A stretch of 8,177 nt of DNA from Nitrospirota bacterium. Its GTDB lineage: Bacteria; Nitrospirota; UBA9217. Where the stretch lies: NCBI GenBank assembly GCA_021788515.1, contig JAJYKN010000044.1, positions 1 through 8,177 of the forward strand. The letters run 5' to 3'. Shown here in pieces: positions 1-6,508 of this stretch. Numbering within the stretch: the stretch's first letter is position 1; every line of letters starts with the position of its first letter. The position numbers were made by a program, and so were the translations under genes. The notes under the pieces were generated by a model. The model saw only the letters and a list, made by a program, of their open reading frames with translations. It was not told the DNA's origin and made no database searches.

Positions 1-1
1 G

Positions 2-1327
2 GCAAACGCGCTCTACGGCGCGCAGACCCAGCGCGCAATCGAAAACTTTCCCGTGAGCGGCATCAGATTTCCCCGCGTCTTTATCCGAAGCCTCGGTCTG
101 ATCAAGGCTGTAGCCGCGGAAGTGAACGCGGGACTGGGGCTGCTCGACGCGAATATCGCCAATGCGATCCATCTTGCGGCCCTCGAAGTGGCCGACGGCA
201 CGTGGGACGACCATTTCCCGCTCGACATTTTCCAGACCGGCTCCGGCACGTCGACGAACATGAACGCGAACGAGGTGATCGCGAGCCGGGCGACACAGCT
301 CCTCGGCCCGGGAGCAAAGCCGGTTCACCCGAACAACGACGTGAATTACGGCCAATCGTCGAACGATGTCATTCCCGCGGCCATCCATGTGAGCGCTTAC
401 CTCGAAGTGAGCGAGGCGCTCCTTCCTGCTTTAAAACATCTGCACGTAACGCTCAAGAAGCGGGAGCTCGAGGGCCGCGGCATCGTCAAGACCGGCCGCA
501 CCCATCTCATGGACGCCATGCCGGTGACGCTCGGCCAGGAGATCAGCGGCTGGGCCTTCCAGGTGGAGCAGGCCATGGAGCGGATCGAGTCCACCCTGCC
601 CCGCTTGGCGAAGCTCGCCATCGGCGGCACGGCCGTGGGCACCGGCGTCAATGCGCCGAAGGAGTTCGGCAAAATCGTGGCCAGCAGGCTTGGGGGACGC
701 ACGAACCTTCCTTTTGCGGAAACGGACAACCACTTCGCGGCCCAGGCAACGATGGACTCGGCCGTGGAGCTTTCGGGCCAGCTCAAGACCACGGCGTCGT
801 CGTTCATGAAAATGGCCAACGATCTCCGCTGGATGAACAGCGGCCCGATCGCCGGGCTCGGGGAGATCTCCCTGCCCGCGCTCCAGCCCGGATCGAGCAT
901 CATGCCCGGCAAGGTAAACCCCGTGATGTGCGAGATGATGATGATGGCGGCTGCCCAGGTCACGGGCAACGACGCGGCCATCACCGTCTGCAATCAGCAG
1001 GGGAATTTCGAGCTGAACGTCATGCTGCCGGTCATTGCCCACAACCTGCTCCAGTCGATTATGCTCCTGGCCAATGCTTCGAGGCTTTTGGCGGACAATG
1101 CGATCGCAGGCTTTACGGTGAACCGCGAGCGCATCGCGGCGTTCGTGGACCAGAACCCGATCCTCGTAACGGCCTTGAACCCGGTCATCGGCTACGATAA
1201 GGCGGCGCAGATCGCCAAGAAGGCGTATGCGGAAGGACGGCCAATAAAGGACGTGGCCGCGGAAATGACGGACCTTCCAAAAGAAGAACTGGATAAACTG
1301 CTTGACCCGAGGAAGATGACGGATTAG
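2..1327 (+). CDS. fumC: Class II fumarate hydratase (fumarase C), 5' end missing
   Basis: Interconverts fumarate and malate in the citric acid cycle; iron-free, cytoplasmic, homotetrameric enzyme. The reading frame is open from base 2 (ANALYGAQTQRAIENF, the conserved N-terminal stretch of the family), so about 20 residues plus the start codon lie left of the window. The visible part is 441 residues against 460-470 usual. Family motifs seen in order: TGSGTSTNMNANEV; HPNNDVNYGQSSNDV; GRTHLMDAMP with the active-site His at 503-505; and the signature GSSIMPGKVNP, whose mobile-loop serines are at 893-898. GNFELNV and the C-terminal helical domain follow, so the gene looks intact. The signature loop runs on into four consecutive Met codons (935-946), a small oddity. 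The close relatives aspartase and argininosuccinate lyase share the fold, but the THLMDAMP and HPNNDVN stretches and the neighbouring sdh genes point to fumarase. It lies 166 bases upstream of sdhC and may be co-transcribed with it. Confidence 0.96.
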   Translation, partial: ANALYGAQTQRAIENFPVSGIRFPRVFIRSLGLIKAVAAEVNAGLGLLDANIANAIHLAALEVADGTWDDHFPLDIFQTGSGTSTNMNANEVIASRATQLLGPGAKPVHPNNDVNYGQSSNDVIPAAIHVSAYLEVSEALLPALKHLHVTLKKRELEGRGIVKTGRTHLMDAMPVTLGQEISGWAFQVEQAMERIESTLPRLAKLAIGGTAVGTGVNAPKEFGKIVASRLGGRTNLPFAETDNHFAAQATMDSAVELSGQLKTTASSFMKMANDLRWMNSGPIAGLGEISLPALQPGSSIMPGKVNPVMCEMMMMAAAQVTGNDAAITVCNQQGNFELNVMLPVIAHNLLQSIMLLANASRLLADNAIAGFTVNRERIAAFVDQNPILVTALNPVIGYDKAAQIAKKAYAEGRPIKDVAAEMTDLPKEELDKLLDPRKMTD

Positions 1328-1360
1328 AAGTTAAAGCCGCATATCTCAATTTAAGAATCC

Positions 1361-1438
1361 ACCGCGGAGGCGCGGAGACGCGGAGAAAAGACTTTGTAGT
1401 TTGAACGGTTTTTTCGGCGTTCTCTGCGGCTCTGCGGT
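1361..1438 (+). repeat. Intergenic inverted repeat A, 8-base-period arms
   Basis: Lies between fumC and sdhC. The left arm (1361-1388) holds three exact-period octamers: CGCGGAGG, CGCGGAGA, CGCGGAGA at 1363-1386. The right arm (1411-1438) is its imperfect reverse complement, so the RNA could form a stem of about 24 pairs counting G-U wobbles, with a loop of about 22 bases. It shares the 10-mer GGAGACGCGG (1374-1383) with elements at 4166-4262 and 6386-6487, and a 14-mer, CGGAGACGCGGAGA, with the first of these. No T run follows directly, so a classical terminator is not obvious. The rest of this gap (1328-1360 and 1439-1481) shows nothing I can name. Confidence 0.8.
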
Positions 1439-1493
1439 TAAATGCGACTTTTCATAAGATTTTCAATGTTTGCTGTTTCATTAAGGTTAAACC

Positions 1494-2162
1494 ATGCTTC
1501 TTCCCACATCGACAGTCGGCAAAAAAATCATGATGGCGATCACCGGCCAGGTCCTGGCCATCTTCATCTTTTTTCACATTGCCGGGAACTCAACCATCTT
1601 CTTTCACGCGTTGAACGGCTACGTCGTTGCCCTGTACAAGCTGCCGCTCTTTGTCTGGGGAGGCAGGCTGGTTCTTTTTCTGGCCTTTGTCTTCCACATC
1701 TGGTACGGTACCGTGCTGAAGCTTGAGAACCATGCTGCCAAACCGGAACCGTATGCAAAGACCCGTTATCTCCAGGCAACCTTCGCAGGAAGGAACCAGA
1801 TCTGGACCGGCGTCATCGTCGCGGTCTTTCTTATCTACCATCTTCTTCAATTCACGTTCCAGGTGACAAATCCGGCAGTTGCGGCGGACACCCATCCCGA
1901 CGCGCTCGGACGGCCGGACATCTTCATGATGGTGGCGCAAAGCTTCCGGCAGATCGGCATTTCCGGCGTCTATGTCGTTTCTCTTGCCGCACTGGGCCTG
2001 CACTTGCTCCACGGCATCCAGAGCTCCTTCCAGACCTGGGGGATGAACAATGAGCGGACGCTCCCGGTCATCGAGAAAACCGGGAACGTGGTATCGGTGC
2101 TGCTTTTTTTCTGGTATTGCGCGATCCCGGTAGCGATCGTACTGGGACTGTTGAAGGGATAA
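1494..2162 (+). CDS. sdhC: Succinate dehydrogenase/fumarate reductase cytochrome b558 subunit (B-type, di-haem)
   Basis: Membrane anchor of succinate:quinone oxidoreductase. It binds two b haems and the quinone and passes electrons between the iron-sulfur subunit and menaquinone. The 222-residue length and single-chain architecture match the b558 family. About five hydrophobic segments are visible, near residues 13-37, 51-77, 101-122, 155-178 and 197-220. Histidines at 28, 68, 116 and 170 (or 173) lie in the first four segments, spaced like the haem ligands H28, H70, H113 and H155 of Bacillus subtilis SdhC; assignment by spacing is inference. GxNNER-like and HLLHGIQSSFQT stretches are typical. 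The start at 1494 is chosen because TAAGGT (1482-1487) sits at good ribosome-binding distance and the protein begins at the usual family position. First gene of the C-A-B order usual for this class. The product could serve succinate oxidation, fumarate reduction, or both. Confidence 0.93.
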   Translation: MLLPTSTVGKKIMMAITGQVLAIFIFFHIAGNSTIFFHALNGYVVALYKLPLFVWGGRLVLFLAFVFHIWYGTVLKLENHAAKPEPYAKTRYLQATFAGRNQIWTGVIVAVFLIYHLLQFTFQVTNPAVAADTHPDALGRPDIFMMVAQSFRQIGISGVYVVSLAALGLHLLHGIQSSFQTWGMNNERTLPVIEKTGNVVSVLLFFWYCAIPVAIVLGLLKG

Positions 2163-2173
2163 ATACGCAAAGA

Positions 2174-2229
2174 GCAGAGCGCATGGCGCAGGGGAGCAGT
2201 CACCCTACTCTATGCGCCATGCCCCATGC
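2174..2229 (+). repeat. Intergenic inverted repeat E, 7-base-period arms
   Basis: Fills most of the sdhC-sdhA gap. The left arm reads as heptamers GCAGAGC, GCATGGC, GCAGGGG (2174-2194). The reverse complement of the right arm reads GCATGGG, GCATGGC, GCATAGA. The core arms 2181-2190 and 2213-2222 are a perfect 10-base inverted repeat (GCATGGCGCA / TGCGCCATGC). On the + strand the right side shows ATGCGCC, ATGCCCC, ATGCGAG in tandem from 2212. The ATG at 2226 is therefore part of the repeat, which argues against it being the sdhA start. Confidence 0.7.
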
Positions 2230-2234
2230 GAGGT
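2230..2234 (+). promoter_or_regulatory. Ribosome binding site that decides the sdhA start
   Basis: GAGGT lies nine bases before the ATG at 2244. No purine-rich Shine-Dalgarno sequence precedes the alternative in-frame ATG at 2226, which falls inside the palindromic repeat. Starting at 2244 also gives the N-terminus [12 protein letters not shown], which resembles the SdhA/FrdA starts I remember from Geobacter-type proteins. Confidence 0.6.
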
Positions 2235-2243
2235 CCTGACCTT

Positions 2244-4157
2244 ATGATCCTTGACGGCAAAATACCATCGGGCCCCCTGCACGAGAAGTGGGACAAGCGG
2301 CTCTCCGAGATGAAGCTGGTGAACCCCGCGAACAAGCGGAAGCACCGCATCATCGTCATCGGCACCGGCCTTGCCGGCGCATCGGCAGCGGCTTCGCTCG
2401 GTGAACTGGGGTATACCGTTGACGTCTTCTGCTTCCAGGATTCGCCGCGACGGGCCCACAGCATCTCGGCCCAGGGCGGGATCAACGCGGCCAAGAACTA
2501 TCCGAACGACGGCGACAGCATCGAGCGTTTGTTCTACGACACGATCAAGGGCGGCGACTTCCGTTCCCGCGAAGCGAACGTGTACCGTCTCGCCCAGCTC
2601 TCCGCAAATATCATCGACCAGTGCGTGGCCCAGGGCGTGCCCTTTGCGCGGGACTACGCCGGCTACCTCACGACGCGCTCCTTCGGCGGCGCCCAGGTGT
2701 CGCGCACGTTTTATGCCCGCGGCCAGACCGGGCAGCAGCTCCTGCTCGGCGCCTACGGCGCGCTCTCGCGCCAGATCAGGGCAGGCACGGTAACGCTCCA
2801 CCCCCGCACGGAAATGCTGGACCTCGTAGTCATTGACGGCCATGCCAAGGGCATCACGGTGCGAGACCTTGTCACCGGAAGGATCGGGTCCCATGCGGCA
2901 GACGCGGTCTGCCTCTGCAGCGGCGGCTATACCAACGTCTTCTTCCTCACGACGAACTCGATCATGTCGGGCGTCACTGCCACGTACCGCGCGTACAAGA
3001 AAGGCGCGTACTTCGCGAACCCCTGCTTCACCCAGATCCACCCCACCTGCATCCCGGTCACGGGCGAGCACCAGGCAAAGCTCACGCTCATGTCCGAATC
3101 ACTCCGGAACGACGGCAGGGTCTGGGTGCCGAAGATCAAAGGCGATAAGCGGCCTGCGAACGACATCCCGGAATCGGAGCGTGATTATTATCTCGAACGG
3201 AAATATCCCGCCTTCGGGAACCTTGCTGCCCGCGACGTCACGTCTCGCGCGACAAAAGAGGTCTGCGACGAGGGACGGGGAGTCGGTCCCGGAGGCCGCG
3301 GCGTGTATCTCGATCTTGGAGGCGCCATCGGGCGGCTGGGGGAGAACACGATCCGCGAGCGCTACGGCAACCTCTTCGAAATGTACGAGCGCATCACCGA
3401 CGAGAACGCCTACAAGCAGCCCATGCGAATCTATCCAGCTCCGCACTACGCCATGGGCGGCCTGTGGGTGGACTATGATCTCCAGAGCAATCTGCCCGGC
3501 CTGTTCGTACTCGGGGAGGCGAATTTTTCCGACCACGGCGCAAACCGCCTCGGCGCAAGCGCCCTGATGCAGGGGCTTGCGGACGGCTACTTCATCATCC
3601 CCTATACGATTGCCAATTATCTGGCCAATATAGAACCGGGCGCGGTTGCGCCTGACGCCCCGGAATTTCAGAAATCCTGCGAAGAGGTCGAGGCCTTCAC
3701 CAAAGGGCTGTTCGCCGTCAAAGGCAAAAAAACCGCTCATGAGTTTCACCGTGAGCTCGGGAAGCTCATGTGGAACAATGTGGGCATGTCGAGAAGCGAG
3801 GCGAGCTTGAAAGAAGCGCTCAAGCGCATCCCTGAAATTCGCGATGAGTTCTGGAAGAATGTGACCATCCCCGGCAGCGGCAGGGAGCTGAACCAGGAGC
3901 TGGAAAAAGCCGGCCGAGTTGCCGACTTCCTCGAGTTCGCCGAACTCTTGACGCGTGATGCCCTGCAGCGCGACGAATCCTGCGGCGCCCATTTCCGCGT
4001 CGAGCACCAGACCGCGGACGGAGAAGCAATGCGCGACGACAAGAACTTCAGCTACGTTTCCGCCTGGGAGTATAAGGGCGTTGACAAAGAACCGGAGCTT
4101 CATAAGGAACCGCTGGTGTTCGAGCATGCGCATCTGGCGGTGAGAAGTTATAAATGA
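2244..4157 (+). CDS. sdhA: Succinate dehydrogenase/fumarate reductase flavoprotein subunit
   Basis: Catalytic subunit that oxidises succinate to fumarate (or the reverse) on covalently bound FAD and passes electrons to SdhB. It faces the cytoplasm on the SdhC anchor. Numbering from the ATG at 2244 (637 residues): dinucleotide-binding motif GTGLAG at 40-45; [11 protein letters not shown] with the expected FAD-linking His at 72; QIHPTCIP with active-site His 266; AARD with the catalytic Arg 330; HYAMGGL with His 401; and NRLGASAL with Arg 435. All residues expected for catalysis are present. The C-terminal helical and capping part ends with SYVSAWEY and is complete. Nothing in the sequence separates dehydrogenase from fumarate reductase; the B-type anchor allows either. 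The L-aspartate oxidase paralogue is excluded by the sdhC/sdhB neighbours. An in-frame ATG at 2226 would add six residues but lies in a repeat and lacks a ribosome binding site. Confidence 0.96.
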   Translation: MILDGKIPSGPLHEKWDKRLSEMKLVNPANKRKHRIIVIGTGLAGASAAASLGELGYTVDVFCFQDSPRRAHSISAQGGINAAKNYPNDGDSIERLFYDTIKGGDFRSREANVYRLAQLSANIIDQCVAQGVPFARDYAGYLTTRSFGGAQVSRTFYARGQTGQQLLLGAYGALSRQIRAGTVTLHPRTEMLDLVVIDGHAKGITVRDLVTGRIGSHAADAVCLCSGGYTNVFFLTTNSIMSGVTATYRAYKKGAYFANPCFTQIHPTCIPVTGEHQAKLTLMSESLRNDGRVWVPKIKGDKRPANDIPESERDYYLERKYPAFGNLAARDVTSRATKEVCDEGRGVGPGGRGVYLDLGGAIGRLGENTIRERYGNLFEMYERITDENAYKQPMRIYPAPHYAMGGLWVDYDLQSNLPGLFVLGEANFSDHGANRLGASALMQGLADGYFIIPYTIANYLANIEPGAVAPDAPEFQKSCEEVEAFTKGLFAVKGKKTAHEFHRELGKLMWNNVGMSRSEASLKEALKRIPEIRDEFWKNVTIPGSGRELNQELEKAGRVADFLEFAELLTRDALQRDESCGAHFRVEHQTADGEAMRDDKNFSYVSAWEYKGVDKEPELHKEPLVFEHAHLAVRSYK

Positions 4158-4165
4158 TAGTACTT

Positions 4166-4262
4166 GCCACGGAGACGCGGAGACACTGAGAGAATTATTA
4201 GTTCAAAAAGTGGAAAGGAATTTTCAAGATAAGTTTTTTCCGTGACTCTGTGTCTCAGTGGC
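4166..4262 (+). repeat. Intergenic inverted repeat B, 8-base-period arms
   Basis: Lies between sdhA and sdhB, starting nine bases after the sdhA stop. The left arm 4166-4193 contains octamers ACGGAGAC, GCGGAGAC, ACTGAGAG (4169-4192). The right arm 4235-4262 is its reverse complement at about 22 of 28 positions, with several further G-U compatible pairs. The spacer of about 41 bases is AT-rich. It shares GGAGACGCGG (4171-4180) with elements A and C. Because it separates two subunits of one complex, it must be transcribed if the operon is read through. Confidence 0.8.
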
Positions 4263-4291
4263 GAAACTGATTTATGTGTTGAGGTTTTGAC

Positions 4292-5059
4292 ATGAACCTG
4301 ACCTTATACGTCTGGCGCCAAAAAAATTCAAAAGACAAGGGCCGGCTTGTCCGGTACGAGGCGAAGAACGTCTCAACCGACATGTCCTTCCTGGAGATGC
4401 TCGACGTCGTGAACGAGGGGTTGATCGTCAAGGGCGAGGATCCCATCGCCTTCGACAGCGATTGCCGGGAAGGCATCTGCGGCATGTGCGGCCAGGTCGT
4501 GAACGGGGTCCCGCACGGTCCGCGAAAGAAGACCACGCTCTGCCAGCTCCATATGCGCCACTTCAAGGACAACGATACCCTCTATATAGAACCGTTCCGC
4601 GCAAAGGCCTTTCCCGTGATCAAGGACCTGATCGTGGACCGGGGGGCATTCGACAAGATCATCCAGTCGGGCGGCTATGTATCGGTCCACACCGGCGGCG
4701 TGCCTGACGGCAACACACTCCTGATACCGAAGCACGATGCCGACACTGCCATGGACGCGGCCGAGTGCATAGGGTGCGGGGCCTGCGTAGCGGCCTGCCC
4801 GAACGGATCGGCCATGCTCTTTACCGCGGCAAAGGTATCGCATCTGGCGGCACTTCCCCAGGGCAGGGTCGAGGCCGCGCGACGGGTCTGTGCCATGACC
4901 GAGGAGATGCTCGCTCAAGGCTTTGGCAATTGCAGCAATCATTACGAATGCGAAGCCGTGTGTCCCAAGGGGATCAAAGTAAAGTTTATCGCCAAGCTGA
5001 ACCGGGAGTTCATCAAGGCGCAGATGCCGGGCAATGAATCCTGCACCGGCCGGGGTTAA
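4292..5059 (+). CDS. sdhB: Succinate dehydrogenase/fumarate reductase iron-sulfur subunit
   Basis: Carries electrons between the SdhA flavin and the SdhC haems through three iron-sulfur clusters. The protein has 255 residues, usual for the family. The N-terminal ferredoxin-like domain has the [2Fe-2S] ligands C58, C63, C66 ([11 protein letters not shown]) and C84 (TTLCQLHM). The C-terminal domain has [12 protein letters not shown] (C159, C162, C165, C169) and later C214, C220 and C224 ([15 protein letters not shown]). By comparison with E. coli FrdB, C159/C162/C165/C224 should bind the [4Fe-4S] cluster and C169/C214/C220 the [3Fe-4S] cluster. All ligands are present. GAGGTT at 4281-4286 supports the ATG at 4292. 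Last gene of the sdhCAB set; a hairpin resembling a terminator follows the stop codon. Confidence 0.96.
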   Translation: MNLTLYVWRQKNSKDKGRLVRYEAKNVSTDMSFLEMLDVVNEGLIVKGEDPIAFDSDCREGICGMCGQVVNGVPHGPRKKTTLCQLHMRHFKDNDTLYIEPFRAKAFPVIKDLIVDRGAFDKIIQSGGYVSVHTGGVPDGNTLLIPKHDADTAMDAAECIGCGACVAACPNGSAMLFTAAKVSHLAALPQGRVEAARRVCAMTEEMLAQGFGNCSNHYECEAVCPKGIKVKFIAKLNREFIKAQMPGNESCTGRG

Positions 5060-5075
5060 ACCCGCGACTTGCAAT

Positions 5076-5110
5076 CCCCCGGCTCCCGCCGGAGGGGGGC
5101 TCCACTTTTT
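5076..5110 (+). terminator. Probable intrinsic terminator after sdhB
   Basis: CCCCCGGC (5076-5083) can pair with GCCGG and GGGGG (5088-5092, 5094-5098) across a TCCC loop, with one bulged A at 5093. A five-T run (5106-5110) follows about seven bases after the stem. The GC-rich stem and its place between the respiratory genes and the transporter fit a rho-independent terminator. The T run is short and detached, so it could be another intergenic repeat instead. Confidence 0.45.
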
Positions 5111-5146
5111 GTTCTGTACGTGCCGGTCTTTTGCATCAACCGGGTG

Positions 5147-5165
5147 TTCAATTGAATCTCGATTC
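5147..5165 (+). promoter_or_regulatory. Palindromes upstream of the binding-protein gene, possible operator
   Basis: TTCAATTGAA (5147-5156) is a perfect 10-base palindrome, and GAATC-TC-GATTC (5154-5165) overlaps it. They lie 19-37 bases before the start codon, in the only gap likely to hold the transporter promoter. No convincing -35/-10 pair was found, and short palindromes occur by chance, so an operator role is only a suggestion. Confidence 0.2.
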
Positions 5166-5183
5166 TCATAAAAGGAGGGTACC

Positions 5184-6380
5184 ATGAAAAAAGGTTTTTC
5201 AGTTTTGCTCGTTCTTTCGCTGGTTGCAGGATTTTTCGTCGGGTTAGCTCACGCTGCGAACACCTTTGATCTCACCATCCCGCTCCCGCTCACGGGCAAG
5301 CAGGCGAAATTCGGCGAGATCATGAAGCGGTCCTACGAAATGGCGGCAGAGGAGATCAATGCCAAAGGCGGCATCAAGGGGAAGAAGATCGCCCTTTCCT
5401 TCGAGGATTCGAGCGGAAAGCCGGAAACGGCCCGCGCCATCGTGGAGAAGCTGATTGATGTGAAGAAGCAGCCCATCATCGTGGGCGAGTACACGTCAGC
5501 CTGCGCAAAGGCCGTTGCCGCCGTTGCCGAAGAGCGCAAAACGCCCTATCTCATCGTGGCAAGCGCCGATGACGACATTACGACACAGAACTACAAATAC
5601 GTCTTCCGGCAGAACGCAGTCAATGCCCATTACGCAGACGCATTGGTCTCGTTCCTGAAGGACGTCGTGAAGCCGAAGACCATTGCGATCCTCTATGAGA
5701 GTTCCGCCTTCGGCACCTCCGGCGCAGCCGCCATGGAGCAGGACGCGCAGAAAAAACTCGGCGCCAAGGTGGTCCTGAAGGAGAAGTTCGAGACCGGCGC
5801 GATCGATTTCCGGCCGCTCCTCGGCAAGGTGCGGGAAGCGCAGCCTGACGTGGTTTACACCGTTTCCTACGCCAACGAAGCCCAGCTCCTGATGAAGCAG
5901 GCAAAGGAGCTCAGGGTGGAAGCCAAGCTTTACGCGGGCGGGGCCGCGGGATTCGCGATCCCGGAATTCATCGATGGGGCCAAGGACGCGGCGGAATACG
6001 TGGTCAGCGCTACGCTCTGGACGCCCCAGCTCAAGTATCCCGGCGCAAAGGAGTATGCGGAGCGGTATAAAACAAAATACGGAGATTATCCCTCGTATCA
6101 CGGCGCCTCTGCCTATGCTGCGCTGTTCGTGGTGAAACACGCGCTCGAACATGCAAAGAGCTGGACGCCTGATCACATCCGCGCCGCGCTCAAGGCAACC
6201 GACATCATGACGTCCTTCGGCCCCATCAAGTTCAGCGACAAGGACGGCTACCAGAACCAGAATTTCATGCCCACTCTGGCCATCCAGGTCATTCATCAGC
6301 AGTTCCAGACGATCTGGCCGGAGAAGCTCTCCAGCGCCCACTATGTGTATCCGGTGCCGGGCTGGAGGGAGAGGAAGTAA
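5184..6380 (+). CDS. livK: ABC transporter periplasmic substrate-binding protein, branched-chain amino acid type
   Basis: Captures the transported solute in the periplasm and delivers it to the membrane permeases. The 398-residue protein begins with a signal peptide: two Lys, a hydrophobic core at residues 5-21, and AHA before the predicted cut after residue 24. There is no lipobox cysteine, so it should be soluble rather than a lipoprotein. The mature part is a periplasmic-binding-protein type I fold: PLTG at 35-38 with AAEEINAKGGIKGKKI following, GEYTSACAKAVA at 101-112, VASADDDIT at 125-133, and SYHGASAYAAL near the C-terminus. The ligand is unknown; the family also carries amides, aromatic compounds and other solutes, and the VASADDDIT loop differs from the SAT-type loop of classical Leu/Ile/Val binders. 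AAAGGAGGG (5171-5179) is a near-ideal ribosome binding site for the ATG at 5184. It is followed by livH and livM, separated from livH by a long inverted repeat. Confidence 0.92.
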   Translation: MKKGFSVLLVLSLVAGFFVGLAHAANTFDLTIPLPLTGKQAKFGEIMKRSYEMAAEEINAKGGIKGKKIALSFEDSSGKPETARAIVEKLIDVKKQPIIVGEYTSACAKAVAAVAEERKTPYLIVASADDDITTQNYKYVFRQNAVNAHYADALVSFLKDVVKPKTIAILYESSAFGTSGAAAMEQDAQKKLGAKVVLKEKFETGAIDFRPLLGKVREAQPDVVYTVSYANEAQLLMKQAKELRVEAKLYAGGAAGFAIPEFIDGAKDAAEYVVSATLWTPQLKYPGAKEYAERYKTKYGDYPSYHGASAYAALFVVKHALEHAKSWTPDHIRAALKATDIMTSFGPIKFSDKDGYQNQNFMPTLAIQVIHQQFQTIWPEKLSSAHYVYPVPGWRERK

Positions 6381-6385
6381 AAAAT

Positions 6386-6487
6386 CGACGGGGAGACGCG
6401 GTGACGGGGTGACAGGGCGAAAAGACGCAGTCGGTTTCCGCTGTTTCTTTCTCCCCGTCTCCCCGTCGTCCCCCAGTCTCCGTGTCG
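6386..6487 (+). repeat. Intergenic inverted repeat C, 8-base-period arms
   Basis: Fills the gap between the binding-protein gene and livH, starting six bases after the stop. After CGAC the left arm has four octamers: GGGGAGAC, GCGGTGAC, GGGGTGAC, AGGGCGAA (6390-6421). The pyrimidine arm (about 6448-6487), reverse-complemented, begins CGACACGGAGACTGGGGGAC and keeps the 8-base rhythm, but it needs a small gap to align fully. It shares GGAGACGCGG (6392-6401) with elements A and B. It is more diverged and longer than those two. Confidence 0.72.
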
Positions 6488-6508
6488 CTTCTTCTTTAAG
6501 GTGTATTC

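Noticed and set aside
935..946. Four tandem ATG codons in fumC as a phase-variable microsatellite
   Set aside because: Four units of a triplet cannot shift the frame, and Met-rich sequence just after the signature loop is tolerated in this family.
202..1200. + strand open frame of 332 codons overlapping fumC in another frame
   Set aside because: Composition is dominated by Arg, Gly, Pro and His with no domain; the fumC frame holds all family motifs.
1361..1438. Inverted repeat A as a terminator of fumC
   Set aside because: The stem is long, but the T-rich stretch lies in the loop and start of the right arm rather than after it, and the same element type occurs inside sdhCAB and liv, where full termination would be harmful.
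2205..3071. Long open frame of 288 codons on the - strand opposite sdhA
   Set aside because: It mirrors the codon pattern of the well-supported sdhA gene, has no recognisable domain, and is rich in Arg, Ala and Gly as expected for a shadow frame in GC-rich DNA.
3099..4133. Open frame of 344 codons on the - strand opposite the second half of sdhA
   Set aside because: Antisense shadow of a gene whose catalytic motifs are all present; no family resemblance seen.
5131..5172. Sigma-70 type promoter before livK (TTGCAT at 5131, or CATAAA at 5167)
   Set aside because: Matches to the -35 and -10 consensus are poor, and the CATAAA choice would put the transcript start inside the ribosome binding site.
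4373..6341. - strand open frames opposite sdhB (4373-5185) and livK (5496-6341)
   Set aside because: Both lie opposite confidently identified genes, show biased composition, and have no motif or ribosome binding site that would support expression.
1363..6421. The 8-base repeats as a CRISPR array
   Set aside because: Units are contiguous without unique spacers, only three or four per arm, and no cas genes are present.
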